NCBI RefSeq assembly: GCF_038502225.1 | Contig: NC_091292.1 | Location: 102,146,128-102,210,127, forward strand | DNA from: Cherax quadricarinatus | Lineage: Eukaryota; Arthropoda; Malacostraca; Decapoda; Parastacidae | Length of the DNA: 64,000 nucleotides | Direction: 5' to 3' | Shown: in pieces, positions 1 to 12,300 of the stretch | How positions within the stretch are numbered: the first letter of the stretch is position 1 | Layout: each line of letters starts with the position of its first letter | The notes under the pieces: model-generated | What the model was told of the DNA's origin: nothing | Seen by the model: only the letters and a program-made list of their open reading frames with translations | Database searches by the model: none | Translations under genes and position numbers: made by a program

Positions 1-141
1 TCTTATTCTAATTTTGTAAGCACTTACATTTTTGCTCTATTCTCTGATGCAGTATTGGATTTTTTTTAATATACCATATGCAATATTTTTTTTAAATATT
101 TTAAGTACTTAAACATGAGCCTGTTTTTGTACACATTTCAG

Positions 142-341
142 GAGTTCAGATTGTAACTGCATGACAACTCCCAGACTGGGCGGAGGCATTGCACTGGACA
201 CTTCAAATACATCTGATCTCTCTCTATATTTTGTTGCATCTCAGCCACTTCTGGAGCCTCTCAGAACTACAACTGTTTATAAAACTGATCTTTCTGGATG
301 TTTTTGTGAAGCCATTTTTGTGCCCGAAGACTATGGATATG
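142..341 (+). CDS. ROS1-like exon a: beta-propeller segment
   Basis: Begins after acceptor ...TTTCAG and ends before GTAAGACTG. The first base completes a codon from an upstream exon outside the window. Translation contains [10 protein letters not shown] and [13 protein letters not shown], the spacing of a YWTD/LDLR class B propeller blade, plus several cysteines (DCNC, GCFC). Leaves phase 1. Confidence 0.88.
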
Positions 342-3300
342 GTAAGACTGCAGTATTAATGTTGATGTTTTACATTATTTTGTGTTTGTCTCTTAAATTG
401 AGTGTTGTTATTCATAATATACATAAAATTTATGATTATTTTTTATAGAATAAGACATTATTATACTGCTGACAGCTAATTCACAATTTAGAAACAAGAT
501 GTGGATACATTGTGTAGTTGTAACTGGTCATTGTCCAGTTTTCATTTCCAATTTCTGTTTACATGAATTGTTTCATTATTGTGACTTGAATTCATAACTT
601 TTCTGCATTTATGAATATTAATATCCTCAGGTGCCTGTACTGAAATAGCAGTTGATTATGCTTATCTATACTGTTTTATGGCAAGTAATCAGACTCTTCT
701 GTGGCTGCCTAAAAGGGGTATAGAAAAACCTGAAGACTTGCACTCTCAGCCACTGCACAATACAACATCTCTTATTCCAGTTGATCTTGCCATACAACCT
801 ATGCCAGGTAAAATATGTTTGGTGTTTTTTAAAGTGGTGTGAATGTGCTGAGGGGCCAAAGTTGTTGCCTCAGGAAGATGATGAGGGAAAACCTGGAAAC
901 TTATTGAATATGTATATACTACACTTACCATACATAACGTATATTCACAACTGTTTTTGGCATAACTCATATTTTTATTATTTGTTATTTCAGCAGAAAA
1001 TTCCTATTATGAAATATGTACTGAATACTACATCTTGAGGTGGTATGGGTATTTAAAGAGGATGGAGCAGAATAGGATGATGCAGTGAGTGCATGAATCA
1101 GTGTGTGAGAGGTCATACATTGCCTGGGGAATAGGAGGCATTCAAGCTTGATCCATGGAAATGTAGGGTAGCTCCAGTTCCTTTGATCACAAACCTATCA
1201 CCAGCATCTTGGTATCTCCCTTGAAGCATCCAATTTAATATCTCATATCTCACTTAAGTTGATACTTTAATGTGCCTAATGTCACCTTGCCTTGGTGAGA
1301 GACAGCCAGTGTATTAAGAAAATATTTTGTGAAGGGCTCCAGGTGGGCATCAACCAAATCTTTCAGTGGGCTGCAGAAAACAATATGAAGTTCAACGATG
1401 AGAAATTTCAATTACGCAGATATGGTAAACGCGAGGAAATTAAATCTTCATCAGAGTACAAAACAAATTCTGGCCACAAAATAGAGCGAAACACCAACGT
1501 CAAAGACCTGGGAGTGATCATGTCGGAGGATCTCGCCTTCAAGGACCATAACATTGTATCAATCGCAGCTGCTAGAAAAATGACAGGATGGATAATGAGA
1601 ACCTTCAAAACTAGGGATGCCAAGCCCATGATGACACTCTTCAGGTCACTTGTTTTATCTAGGCTGGAATATTGCTGCACACTAACAACACCTTTCAAGG
1701 CAGGTGAAATTGCTGACCTAGAAAATGTACAGAGAACCTTCACGGCACACTTAACAGAGATAAAACACCTCAATTACTGGGAGTGCTTGAGGTTCCTGAA
1801 CCTGTATTCACTGGAACACAGGCAGGAGAGATACATGATTATATACACCTGGAAAATCCTAGAGGGACTAGTACCGAACTTGCACACGAAAATCACTCGC
1901 TGCGAAAGCAAAAGACTTGGCAGACGATGCAACATCCCCCAATGAAAAGCAGGGGTGTCACTAGCACGTTAAGAGACCATACAATAAGTGTCAGGGGCTC
2001 GAGACTGTTCAACTGCCTCCCAGCATACATAAGGGGGATTACCAACAGACCCCTGGCAGTCTTCAAGCTGGCACTGGACAAGCACCTAAAGTTGGTAACA
2101 GCCTGGTTGATCAGGCTCTGATCCACCAGGAGGTCTGGTCACAGACCGGGCTGCGGGGGCGTTGACCCCCGGAACTCTCTCCAGGTAAACTCCAGGGAAA
2201 CTGGATAGCCGGACTTAAGTCCTGGAGGTGGAAAGTACAGTGCCTGCACTTTGAAGGAGGGGGTTGAGATATTTGCTGTGTAGAGTGACATCTAATCTGT
2301 TGTATCTTCACACCTCTGGCAAGACAGTGATAGTGTGAATAATGGTGAAGGCATTTCTTCTTCAGGTCACCCTGCTTTGGTGGGAGTGACATCTAAACTG
2401 TCATATCTTAGTGCCTCTGCAAGGACAGTGATTATGTGTGAATGATGGTGAAAGTGTTTCTGTTTATTTGACTCACCTGCCTCAGCGGGAAACAGCCGAC
2501 GTGTTGAAAAAAAATGTAAAAGAGCTATTTTAACATTGAAGAATTTTATTTGCTATTTGTTTTCTGTTCTCTCCTTAAAGGCCATCCATTTGTAATGTGT
2601 TAATTTTGCCTAAGATTATTAACCCATATAGTACAGTACTATTTTCTCCTAGATTTATCATAAATGAGAAAATTGTAATTGTTCATATCTTGTTATGACA
2701 GTAGGGCATTAAACATTTACCCTTTTTTGTCTGTCTTTGTTTTTATATATGTATATTATCCATGTGTTTCTGGTAATCTCATTCATCAGATTATGACTTG
2801 TGTGTATTACGTACTTGTATTTTGCTCAGTGCTAGTTTTAAAGTGAATGTTATACTGCGGTTTACTAAAATAATTCTCTGCATACTAGTGAACAATCATT
2901 TATATATTTATTAAATTTTTCAATTCTCTCCCATATTCCACTGAGGGAGGGCGACCTTAAAAGAAAAATGAAAGCTTTTCTTTTTAAATTTAGTAATTTA
3001 TACAGGAGAAGGGGTTACTATCCCCTTGCTCTCAGCATTTTAGTTGCCGCTTACAGTACGCATGAAGAAGAATTCTCTTCCACTTCCTTATGGAGAATAT
3101 TAATATTCTTCTTTTAACACACCGGCCATATCCCACCAAGGCGGGGTGGCCCACAAAGAAAAACGAAAGTTTCTCCTTTTACATTTAGTAATATATGCAG
3201 GAGAAATGGTTACTAGCCCCTTGCTCCCAGCATTTTAGTCGCCTCTTACGACACGCATGGCTTACAGAGGAAGAATTTCATTGCACTTCCCCATGGAGAA

Positions 3301-6300
3301 TATTAATATTAGGTTCTTAAAATTTAGTTTCTTGTTTCTGACCTTACTGGTAATAAAGAAACCCTGTTTATTCTCACAGATGCAGAATGCTTAGTCACAT
3401 CCAATTACACAGAAGCTCCCACGAATGCTGGCACAACAGAAACGGTTATTGCCATACAGTTGACAGCTCCGGAAGCTAAGACAGATAACTGCAGATTGAT
3501 AATTCCACCACCTGTTACCTACATTGGATATTATGCTCCTGTAACACACAATGAGTCAGTCTCCTGCTTCACTGATATAACTCACTGCCAGTATATGGTA
3601 AGCTTGAATATTTAACACATCAGTTAATTTCTGATACTGTACTGTAAGTAAAAGTTAATATTTTTTCCATTTTACATAATAAAATTTTTACAGTTGACCA
3701 CTGAACATTCAGAAGAATCCAGAAGAAAATTAAGAAAATCTCATAAAAATATAAGTACATACCAGTATACTAATGAGAGATAAGCAAGCACCTGAAGCTA
3801 GTGTGTGAGCTTGTGCTCCTTTGTTTTGCTCTGTACTAAATTTCCTAAGGGTGGCTCTCTGGTTGGAAGAGTGGGCTAGGAGATGTGTTTTGAAGCAACA
3901 GTATTATTACTTTTTATTTGGGAGGCTGAGGGATTTTGGAGGGTTTGAGCCCCCTGAACCTCCCATTGGGGTTGACCCCAACCTTGAAAAACCTAGTGTC
4001 ACCTCACCTTGAAATACCAAACATTTTGAGTTCCAAGTGATGGGAAAATCAATGGAAGTCTCTCTTTAATAATGTGTCCCCAACAAATTCATGACTAATA
4101 GATACAACACCAGTTCTGTAGCATTTATCATTTAATTTAATTCTTGTTTACATTTGCCTAAAATGGTATTGATAATTAAGAATATTTTCAGTCATTGTAA
4201 ACATTTTAAATTGTGAATTTAAATTGAGTCAATTAGCATGTATAACATGGAAAGTTAAGTTTATTTCTTCATTTTTGTTTATTCAAAGACTTGAATTTTT
4301 GGTGTTTGGGATTTTTAAGATGATGATGATGATGATTATTATTATATTCTTAGATGAACATTGCACACTGGAAATTTCTGTTTTCATTATACTGAATAGC
4401 ATCCATATTTAACAAATGCAAGATTACCTTAAATGAATAATTCATATTTCAGAAGAGTATGAGAAATGTCATAAGAGTAACTGGACTGCAGCCATACACT
4501 CAGTATGTGTTTCGTGGTGCCGTAGAGACAATCTATAACAAAAGAATGGGAATCAAATCTGTAGCAGGTCCAGCTGCCATATTTAAAACAAAGGCCAAAG
4601 GTATGTTTTATTTATGAAGATTTTAACTTTTGCACTGTGTAATATATACTAAAGATATATACTAAAGGAGAGGCTTGGGATATTGGCTGTTTGGAGTGAC
4701 ATCTAAACTGTCATATCTGGGAGCCTCTGCAAAGACAATGATTGTGTGTGAGTGAAGGTGAAAGTGTTTCTTGTTTAGATCACCCTGCCTCAGTGAGAGA
4801 TGGCTGATGTGTTGATAAAAAATAAGCTTTATACAGTGGATTACTTTATTCCTGAGAGCATTTGTTAAATTTCTTTGTATATAGTATGTCTGTTGGCCAT
4901 TGATATAAAAATCACTTGTGAGGTCAGAACCAGTGGCATCGTGAGAGGGGGCAGGGGGGGGCGGGCCACCCTGGGTGACACCATAGAGCCTCTAAAGAAG
5001 GTAATATTAATGCCCAAAACAGTGCTACAGCAACATAATAGAAGAATCCTTCATTTCTATATATGTAGCCTCTTATGTGATTTTTTTTTTTCAACAAGTC
5101 TGCCGTCTCCCACCAAGGCAGGGTAACCCAAAAAGAAAGAAAGTCCCCAAAAAGAAAATACTTTAATCATCATTCAACACTTTCACCTCACTCATACATA
5201 ATCACTGGCTTTGCAGAGGTGCTCAGATACAACAGTTTAGAAGTCCCTCCAAACTGTCGATATCCCAAACCTCTCCTAAAATGTAGACAGTAAACGTACT
5301 TGGTAATTCTCAAAATCCTCCCTTGGGCCTAGTTCCCTAAGTCCCCACCAGAGGGCAGGTCCTCAAATTAGACATACCTGGCCATGCCTCTTTCTCTCTT
5401 GACAACTGGCAACCTACCTGTGAACAGCTTCCCTCCTGGACTGGCTTTGGCTTAAAGTGCAGGCATTGTACTTCCCACCTCCAGGACTTGAATCCAGCTA
5501 ATCAGTTTCCCTGAATTCCCTCACAAAATATTGCCCTGCTCACATTCCAACAGCTTGTCAGGTCCCAAAAACCATTTGCCTCCACTCACTCCTAGCAAAC
5601 ATGCTCGTATATTTTTTTATTAACACACTCGCTGTTTCTTACTGAGGCAGGGTAACCCGAAAAAGAAAACTTTCGCCATCATTCACACTATCACTCTCTT
5701 GACAGAGGCACACAGATACAACAGTTTAGATACCACTCTAAACAGTAAATATCCCAAATCCCTCCTGTAGTGTGCAAGCACATATATTTACAAGAAACTT
5801 AAAATTCAAGTACGTATATTTTTATGCACAAATCAAAATATTATTTGTTTTCTTTTTTTTTTTCTTTCCAATATTTATTTTTATTTTATTATTCTGATAT
5901 GCAGATTATATTTTAAATGTTTAACTTGCAGCACCAGAGGGTGTAGACAAAGTAACAGCTGAAGCACTGTCTCCAGAAGAAATTAAAGTGACTTTTAACG
6001 TCAGTGAAGGACAGATGTGCGAAGTTTATTGGCAAAGAGCAGACACCAACCTTGGCCCCATTCATCCCACAGTTAACAGCACGCAGGAAATATCAGTCAG
6101 AATTAACAGACTGCTTCCTAACACTAAATATGAGGTCCTACACTTCTTTTTATTTTCCATTGAGTAATCCATTATTTGTTCTTTATGAAAGTTTAGTACA
6201 GTTTTCTGTGCTCAGTCTTAAGATTATGAAAAAAATAGGAAATAGTAAGAATTTATCATGAGTATAGCAGTAAAGTTTTATGATTAAAACTCTCAATGTA

Positions 6301-9300
6301 CATGTCTTTTAATATTTATTAGTTTAAGTATTTTATTACAGTATATTCAATTTAGAACATAAAACTATGAAAATTAAGGGTATTAGAATCTTCTTTAAAA
6401 CTATTTCTTGAATGTATTTTTGCTTTATATACCTATGGCACTATATCTGAATTAAAATTTAATATTTTAATACAGTATAAACTAGAAGTGTTTATATACT
6501 TAAAATTCATCCATTGCATTGTGTATTCTTGCAACTTAGGTCTGGGTAAGAGTCTATTCCCAAGATAGACTTGTGCATACAAACAGTCCACGAGTGACTG
6601 TCATCACCCTTCCTGAACTACCACACATCAGATTGAAAAATGCAACCGCACGCACACTTTTCATTAACTGGAAGGCACCATCAGACAGATCTGTTTTGCG
6701 ACACGCTGTAAGTACATTGCCAATTACTAAATTTTTGAAGTATGATGATAAACCTTTCAGCTTATTTTATTAACTGGATTTCAGCTTCATTCTGTAATGT
6801 ACATTTCTTTCAGTGATAGAATAAAATGCTTCAGAGAGAAGTTTATTTTGTGGAGCACTTAAGTCTCATTCTTATTTAAATATAAAATTAATACCCCTGA
6901 ATTCACTTCTATGAGCACGCATACATTGTCTTTGGCGTGTCCTTTTTGGATAATGGGACAGTACGCTATATATCTTTTGACCATTCTTCTGTATATAATG
7001 TCACTTTAACATACGTACCTAGCAATGTAACTTTTGAATTTTATTCAATCACTCATCACTGACTTTCTCTGCCATCACGTTATGAGTGCTAACTCAAGTT
7101 ATTTCACATACATTACACTTAATAAATACTAATCATTCTCATTATTTTTATGTCAGTTTCAGTATACAGCCTTTGGTGACAGTATCTGGGAAAATCTCAC
7201 CATGGAGCAAACAACTGCTGGACAAACCTATTTTGCCAACATCACCCATCTGGCACCTGCCACCTCATACATATTTAGAGTTCAGGTTATATACAATAAT
7301 ACTTACTACAGTTATACATGGCCTGAACAACCTCTCTTTAATTTTTCCACATTGGGTGAGTTCTTTCATTGGCACTATATTTTTGTTTATTTTTGTGAAT
7401 ATAATAACAATTGCTCCGTATATACATATTTATTGCAGAAATTCATTTTGATTTTGGTAAAATTTAATCAGTTCATGCACACTTTTGAAAGTTTGTTGTC
7501 TGATGAATGTTTCAAATTAATAAGATTTTTCAAAGTTAAAAATTAGTTAACCAGAAGTAAGTTAACAATAAGTATTTGGTGTGTAGCTGAGATTCCAGGT
7601 GAACCAGGACAAGTGATGCGGCAGCAGGTGGGCGGGGTCTTGCCTGGCGGTGGCTTGAGGCTCTGGTGGAGTGAGGCAAAACCAAATGGTGCTCCAGTTA
7701 TTGCATACACCCTGCAAGCTTCCCTGTATAATTCCAATGACTTCGACAACAATATTACCTATGCTACCATATATAATGGATCGGGTAAAGTGCACGAGTT
7801 ATTTTTGTATAAATTTTCTATAATCCTACTGTATTAGAATTTGGCATTTTAAGTAGATGATCTTACATGAAGTAAATGCGAGGGTCTTGGCAAGAGGCGT
7901 GGAGTTAAAAGATAAAGAATCACACACAAAGTGGGAGTTGTCACAGCTGCTCTTTGCTGATGACACTGTGCTCTTGGGAGATTCTGAAGAGAAGTTGCAG
8001 AGATTGGTGGATGAATTTGGTAGGGTGTGCAAAAGAAGAAAATTAAAGGTGAATACAGGAAAGAGTAAGGTTATGAGGATAACAAAAAGATTAGGTGATG
8101 AAAGATTGAATATCAGATTGGAGGGAGAGAGTATGGAGGAGGTGAACGTATTCAGATATTTGGGAGTGGACGTGTCAGCGGATGGGTCTATGAAAGATGA
8201 GGTGAATCATAGAATTGATGAGGGAAAAAGAGTGAGTGGTGCACTTAGGAGTCTGTGGAGACAAAGAACTTTGTCCTTGGAGGCAAAGAGGGGAATGTAT
8301 GAGAGTATAGTTTTACCAACGCTCTTATATGGGTGTGAAGCGTGGGTGATGAATGTTGCAGCGAGGAGAAGGCTGGAGGCAGTGGAGATGTCATGTCTGA
8401 GGGCAATGTGTGGTGTGAATATAATGCAGAGAATTCGTAGTTTGGAAGTTAGGAGGAGGTGCGGGATTACCAAAACTGTTGTCCAGAGGGCTGAGGAAGG
8501 GTTGTTGAGGTGGTTCGGACATGTAGAGAGAATGGAGCGAAACAGAATGACTTCAAGAGTGTATCAGTCTGTAGTGGAAGGAAGGCGGGGTAGGGGTCGG
8601 CCTAGGAAGGGTTGGAGGGAGGGGGTAAAGGAGGTTTTGTGTGCGAGGGGCTTGGACTTCCAGCAGGCATGCGTGAGCGTGTTTGATAGGAGTGAATGGA
8701 GACAAATGGTTTTTAATACTTGACGTGCTGTTGGAGTGTGAGCAAAGTAACATTTATGAAGGGATTCAGGGAAACCGGCAGGCCGGACTTGAGTCCTGGA
8801 GATGGGAAGTACAGTGCCTGCACTCTGAAGGAGGGGTGTTAATGTTGCAGTTTAAAAACTGTAGTGTAAAGCACCCTTCTGGCAAGACAGTGATGGAGTG
8901 AATGATGGTGAAAGTTTTTCTTTTTCGGGCCACCCTGCCTTGGTGGGAATCGGCCGGTGTGATAATAAAATAAAATAAATAAAAATCTTACATGTGTATT
9001 AATTTATGTTACTGCTCTGTGGAGTTGTATATTAATTTATAAAATCCGTAGGACAGTAATTAATAGATACTAATTTTTTACAGATAATTATTGGCTTATC
9101 AAAGGATTAGAAGCAGAATCCAGTTACATCTTTCGAGTCCGTGCCATAAATGAACTTGGAGCTGGCCCTTGGGGAGAAGTCAATGTGATTGACACAGTAG
9201 TTGGGCCAACCATGCTGACACAGACTGATCTCCCTACAATTCTTGCATCAACTATACCAACATCTCTGATTTTTTTTGGAGTGTTTTTTACAAGTCTTAT

Positions 9301-12300
9301 ATATGGTAAATACAGTATAGTGTACTGTTATTAATTTTTTTTTTCACAACAGTCGTCTCCCACCAAGGTACGGTGACTGTCAGTCATTCAGAGACTGTCT
9401 TACCAGAAGCATGCTTATGTCACAATTCAGATTACCCTCCAAATGAAGCATCCCCCACCCCTTCTGAGTGCAGACACTGCCTCTCCCACCTCCAGGACTC
9501 AAGTACAACTAACCAGTTTCTCTGAATCCCTTCATCAGAGTTACCTTGCTCACACTCCAACAGCACATCTATGAAAAACCACTTGCCTCTATTCACTTCC
9601 ATTTAAAATGCTCTCACAAGTCTGCTGAATGCTCAAGCCCCTAAAACTCATAGCCTCTCATACCCCCTCCCTCCCCCAGATTTATTAACCTCTTAGTCAA
9701 CCTATCCCTCTCCAACCTCTACATGACCAAACCACTTCACCAACCCCTCCTCAGCCTAGTAAAGTTTTTAAGTGATGCTCAAATTTTCAACTTTGTATAG
9801 TAGTACAGTGGACCCTCAGTTAATGCCTTTAATCCGTTCCAGAGAGCTAGGCTTTAATCGATTTAGCCTTTAACCGAATTAATTTTCCCTATAAGAAATA
9901 ATGGAAATCCAATTAATCCGTTCCAGACACCCAAAAGTATTAAACAAAATAATTATTTTACATGAAATATACATTTTCCTACACAGAAAACAATGATACA
10001 TGAAGAATAAAACAATAATAACATCACACTTACCTTTATTGTGGACTTGTTGATGAGTGATGAAATGGGAGAAGGGCAGAGGATGAAGATGTTCTATTGT
10101 TTGGAAGGGGAATCCCCTTCCATAAGGACTTCAGGTAATAAGTCCTTTTCTGGCTTGTGTCCTAGGAGTATCTTTTCCTCTTGAGTAATGTAGGTCCTGT
10201 TTGGCATTTTCTTCCTAAACAGTCCTTTTTCGTCACAATTGAACACTTGGGGTTTTAATTTTTCAGCCTCTATGTACCCCTTAAAGTCCTGCACATATTT
10301 TTCAGTCGCTTTTTTGTCAGAACTGGCAGCCTCTCCATGCCTTATCAAACCATACCACCATCACAACCACTACCATCCTCTACCACCATCACAATTGCTA
10401 CCATCCTCTACCATCATCACTGCAACCCTCTACCATCATCACTACCACCCTCTACCACCATCACAATCGCTACCACCCTATACCACCATCACAGTCTCTA
10501 CCACCCTCTACCACCACCACTACCACCATCACAACCACCATCACAACCACTACCACCCTCTACCACCACCCCTTTCGTATTTTTCTACAAACTTTTTCTA
10601 AATTATATGTGTTTCTCACATTCTTTACCATAGGGCTGGCACTAGAAGCTGTCTTGGGGCCCTTGGTGGCTTATTTAGCAGTTACAAGCACCAAAAACAA
10701 TGGAATAATACAAAATGTATCGCATGTACGCGCGGAATCATCTTCACTGGCTTTGTAAACAATGGCACACTGGTTGGTACGTACACGGAGTGAGTGGCCG
10801 GCCCTGCTAAGGGCGCCGTGCTGACACGTTCAGGACGAAAGCTCCTAACCGAGTTTTTAGGTGTTATCCGAGCCAATTTTTTTATGCCAAAGCGAGGCGT
10901 TATCCGATTTTGGCGTTATCCACTACAGGTGTTAACTGAGGGTCCACTGTATTTATTTGTGTCGAGCATTTATGCTCAGTGCATTTATCATTTTGTGAAT
11001 ATTTTTGATGGCTGTAAGTATTGAGTGACCTATATGGTCAGTGTATATTTAAACATTTAACAAGTCTTTCTAACCATCCTAACTTTTTTTTTTTTTTTTT
11101 TTTGCTAAAAATTATGTGCCAAAGGGCTTCTTATATACAGTGGACCCCCGCATACCGTACGCATCGCATAACGTTCAATCCGCATACCGCTCGCTTTTAT
11201 TGCAAAAATTTTGCCTCGCATACCGCTCAAAAACCCGCTCACCGCTCTTCGTCCGAGACGCGTCCAATGTGCGCCCTTAGCCAGCCTCACATGTGCCGCC
11301 GGTGGCATTGTTTACCAGCCAGCCTCCGCGGTAACATCTAAGCATACAATCGGAACATTTCATATTATTACAGTGTTTTTGGTGATTTTATCTGGAAAAT
11401 AAGTGACCATGGGCCCCAAGAAAGCTTCTAGTGCCAACCCTACAGCAATAAGGGTGAGAATTACTATAGAGATGAAGAAAAAGATCATTGATGAGTATGA
11501 AAGTGGAGTGCGTGTCTCCGAGCTGGCCAGGTTGTATAATAAACCCCAATCAACCATCGCTACTATTGGTGGTACAGCTGCTGCTGCTGCTGTACCACCG
11601 TCAGCTGCTGCTGCTGCTGCTGCTGCACTGTCAGCTGTAGCACCGTCAGCTGCTGCTGCTGCTGTACCACCGTCAGCTGCTGCTGCTGCTGTAGTACCAT
11701 CTGCTGCTGCTGTAGCATCGTCTGCTGCTGCTGTAGCACTGTCAGCTGCTGCTGCTGTTGTACCACCGTCAGCTGCTGCTGCTGCTGTAGTACCGTCTGC
11801 TGCTGCTGTAGCATCGTCTGCTGCTGCTGTAGCATCGTCTGCTGCTGCTGTAGCACTGTCAGCTGCTGCTGCTGTTGTACCACCGTCAGCTGCTGCTGCT
11901 GCTGTAGTACCGTCTGCTGCTGCTGTAGTACCGTCTGCTGCTGCTGTAGCATCATCTGCTGCTGCTGTAGCACTGTCAGCTGCTGCTGTAGCACCGTTGT
12001 TGGTGTGGCTTATTGAGAATACCAAGAAACAATTAACCCCAGAGGATTTGCCACCCAGGATAACCCAAAAAAGTCAGTGTCATCGAAGACTGTCTAACTT
12101 ATTTCCATTGGGGTCCTTAATCTTGTCTCCCAGGATGCAACCCACACCAGTCGACTAACACTCAGGTGAACAGGGAAAAATGCCTGGAACTAGTGCTCAT
12201 ATTGGTGAATTTAAAGCCAGCAAAGGTTGGTTTGAGAGATTTAAGAATCGTAGTGGCATACACAGTGTGATAAGGCCTGTTCTGGAAGAAAATGCCAAAC

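Larger units (their letters stand above)
9806..10949 (-). mobile_element. Tigger-type (Tc1/mariner superfamily) DNA transposon, degenerate
   Basis: Starts CAGTGGACCCTCAGTTAA and ends with its reverse complement TTAACTGAGGGTCCACTG, flanked by TA on both sides (9804-9805, 10950-10951). A transposase remnant is on the minus strand. A simple-repeat tract fills the middle. Lies in the intron between the membrane and juxtamembrane exons of the ROS1-like gene. Confidence 0.92.

Noticed and set aside
10239..10633. His/Pro/Ser-rich ORFs
   Set aside because: Translations of the CCACCATCACAA repeat inside a Tigger element.
10682..10876. Minus-strand ORF in the right arm of the first Tigger
   Set aside because: Lies in the non-coding subterminal region that is also seen, in altered form, near 11200 in the second Tigger.
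11403..12158. 251-codon plus-strand ORF as a host gene
   Set aside because: It is the start of a Tigger transposase read into a GCT array within TA-flanked terminal repeats; the antisense frames are equally open.
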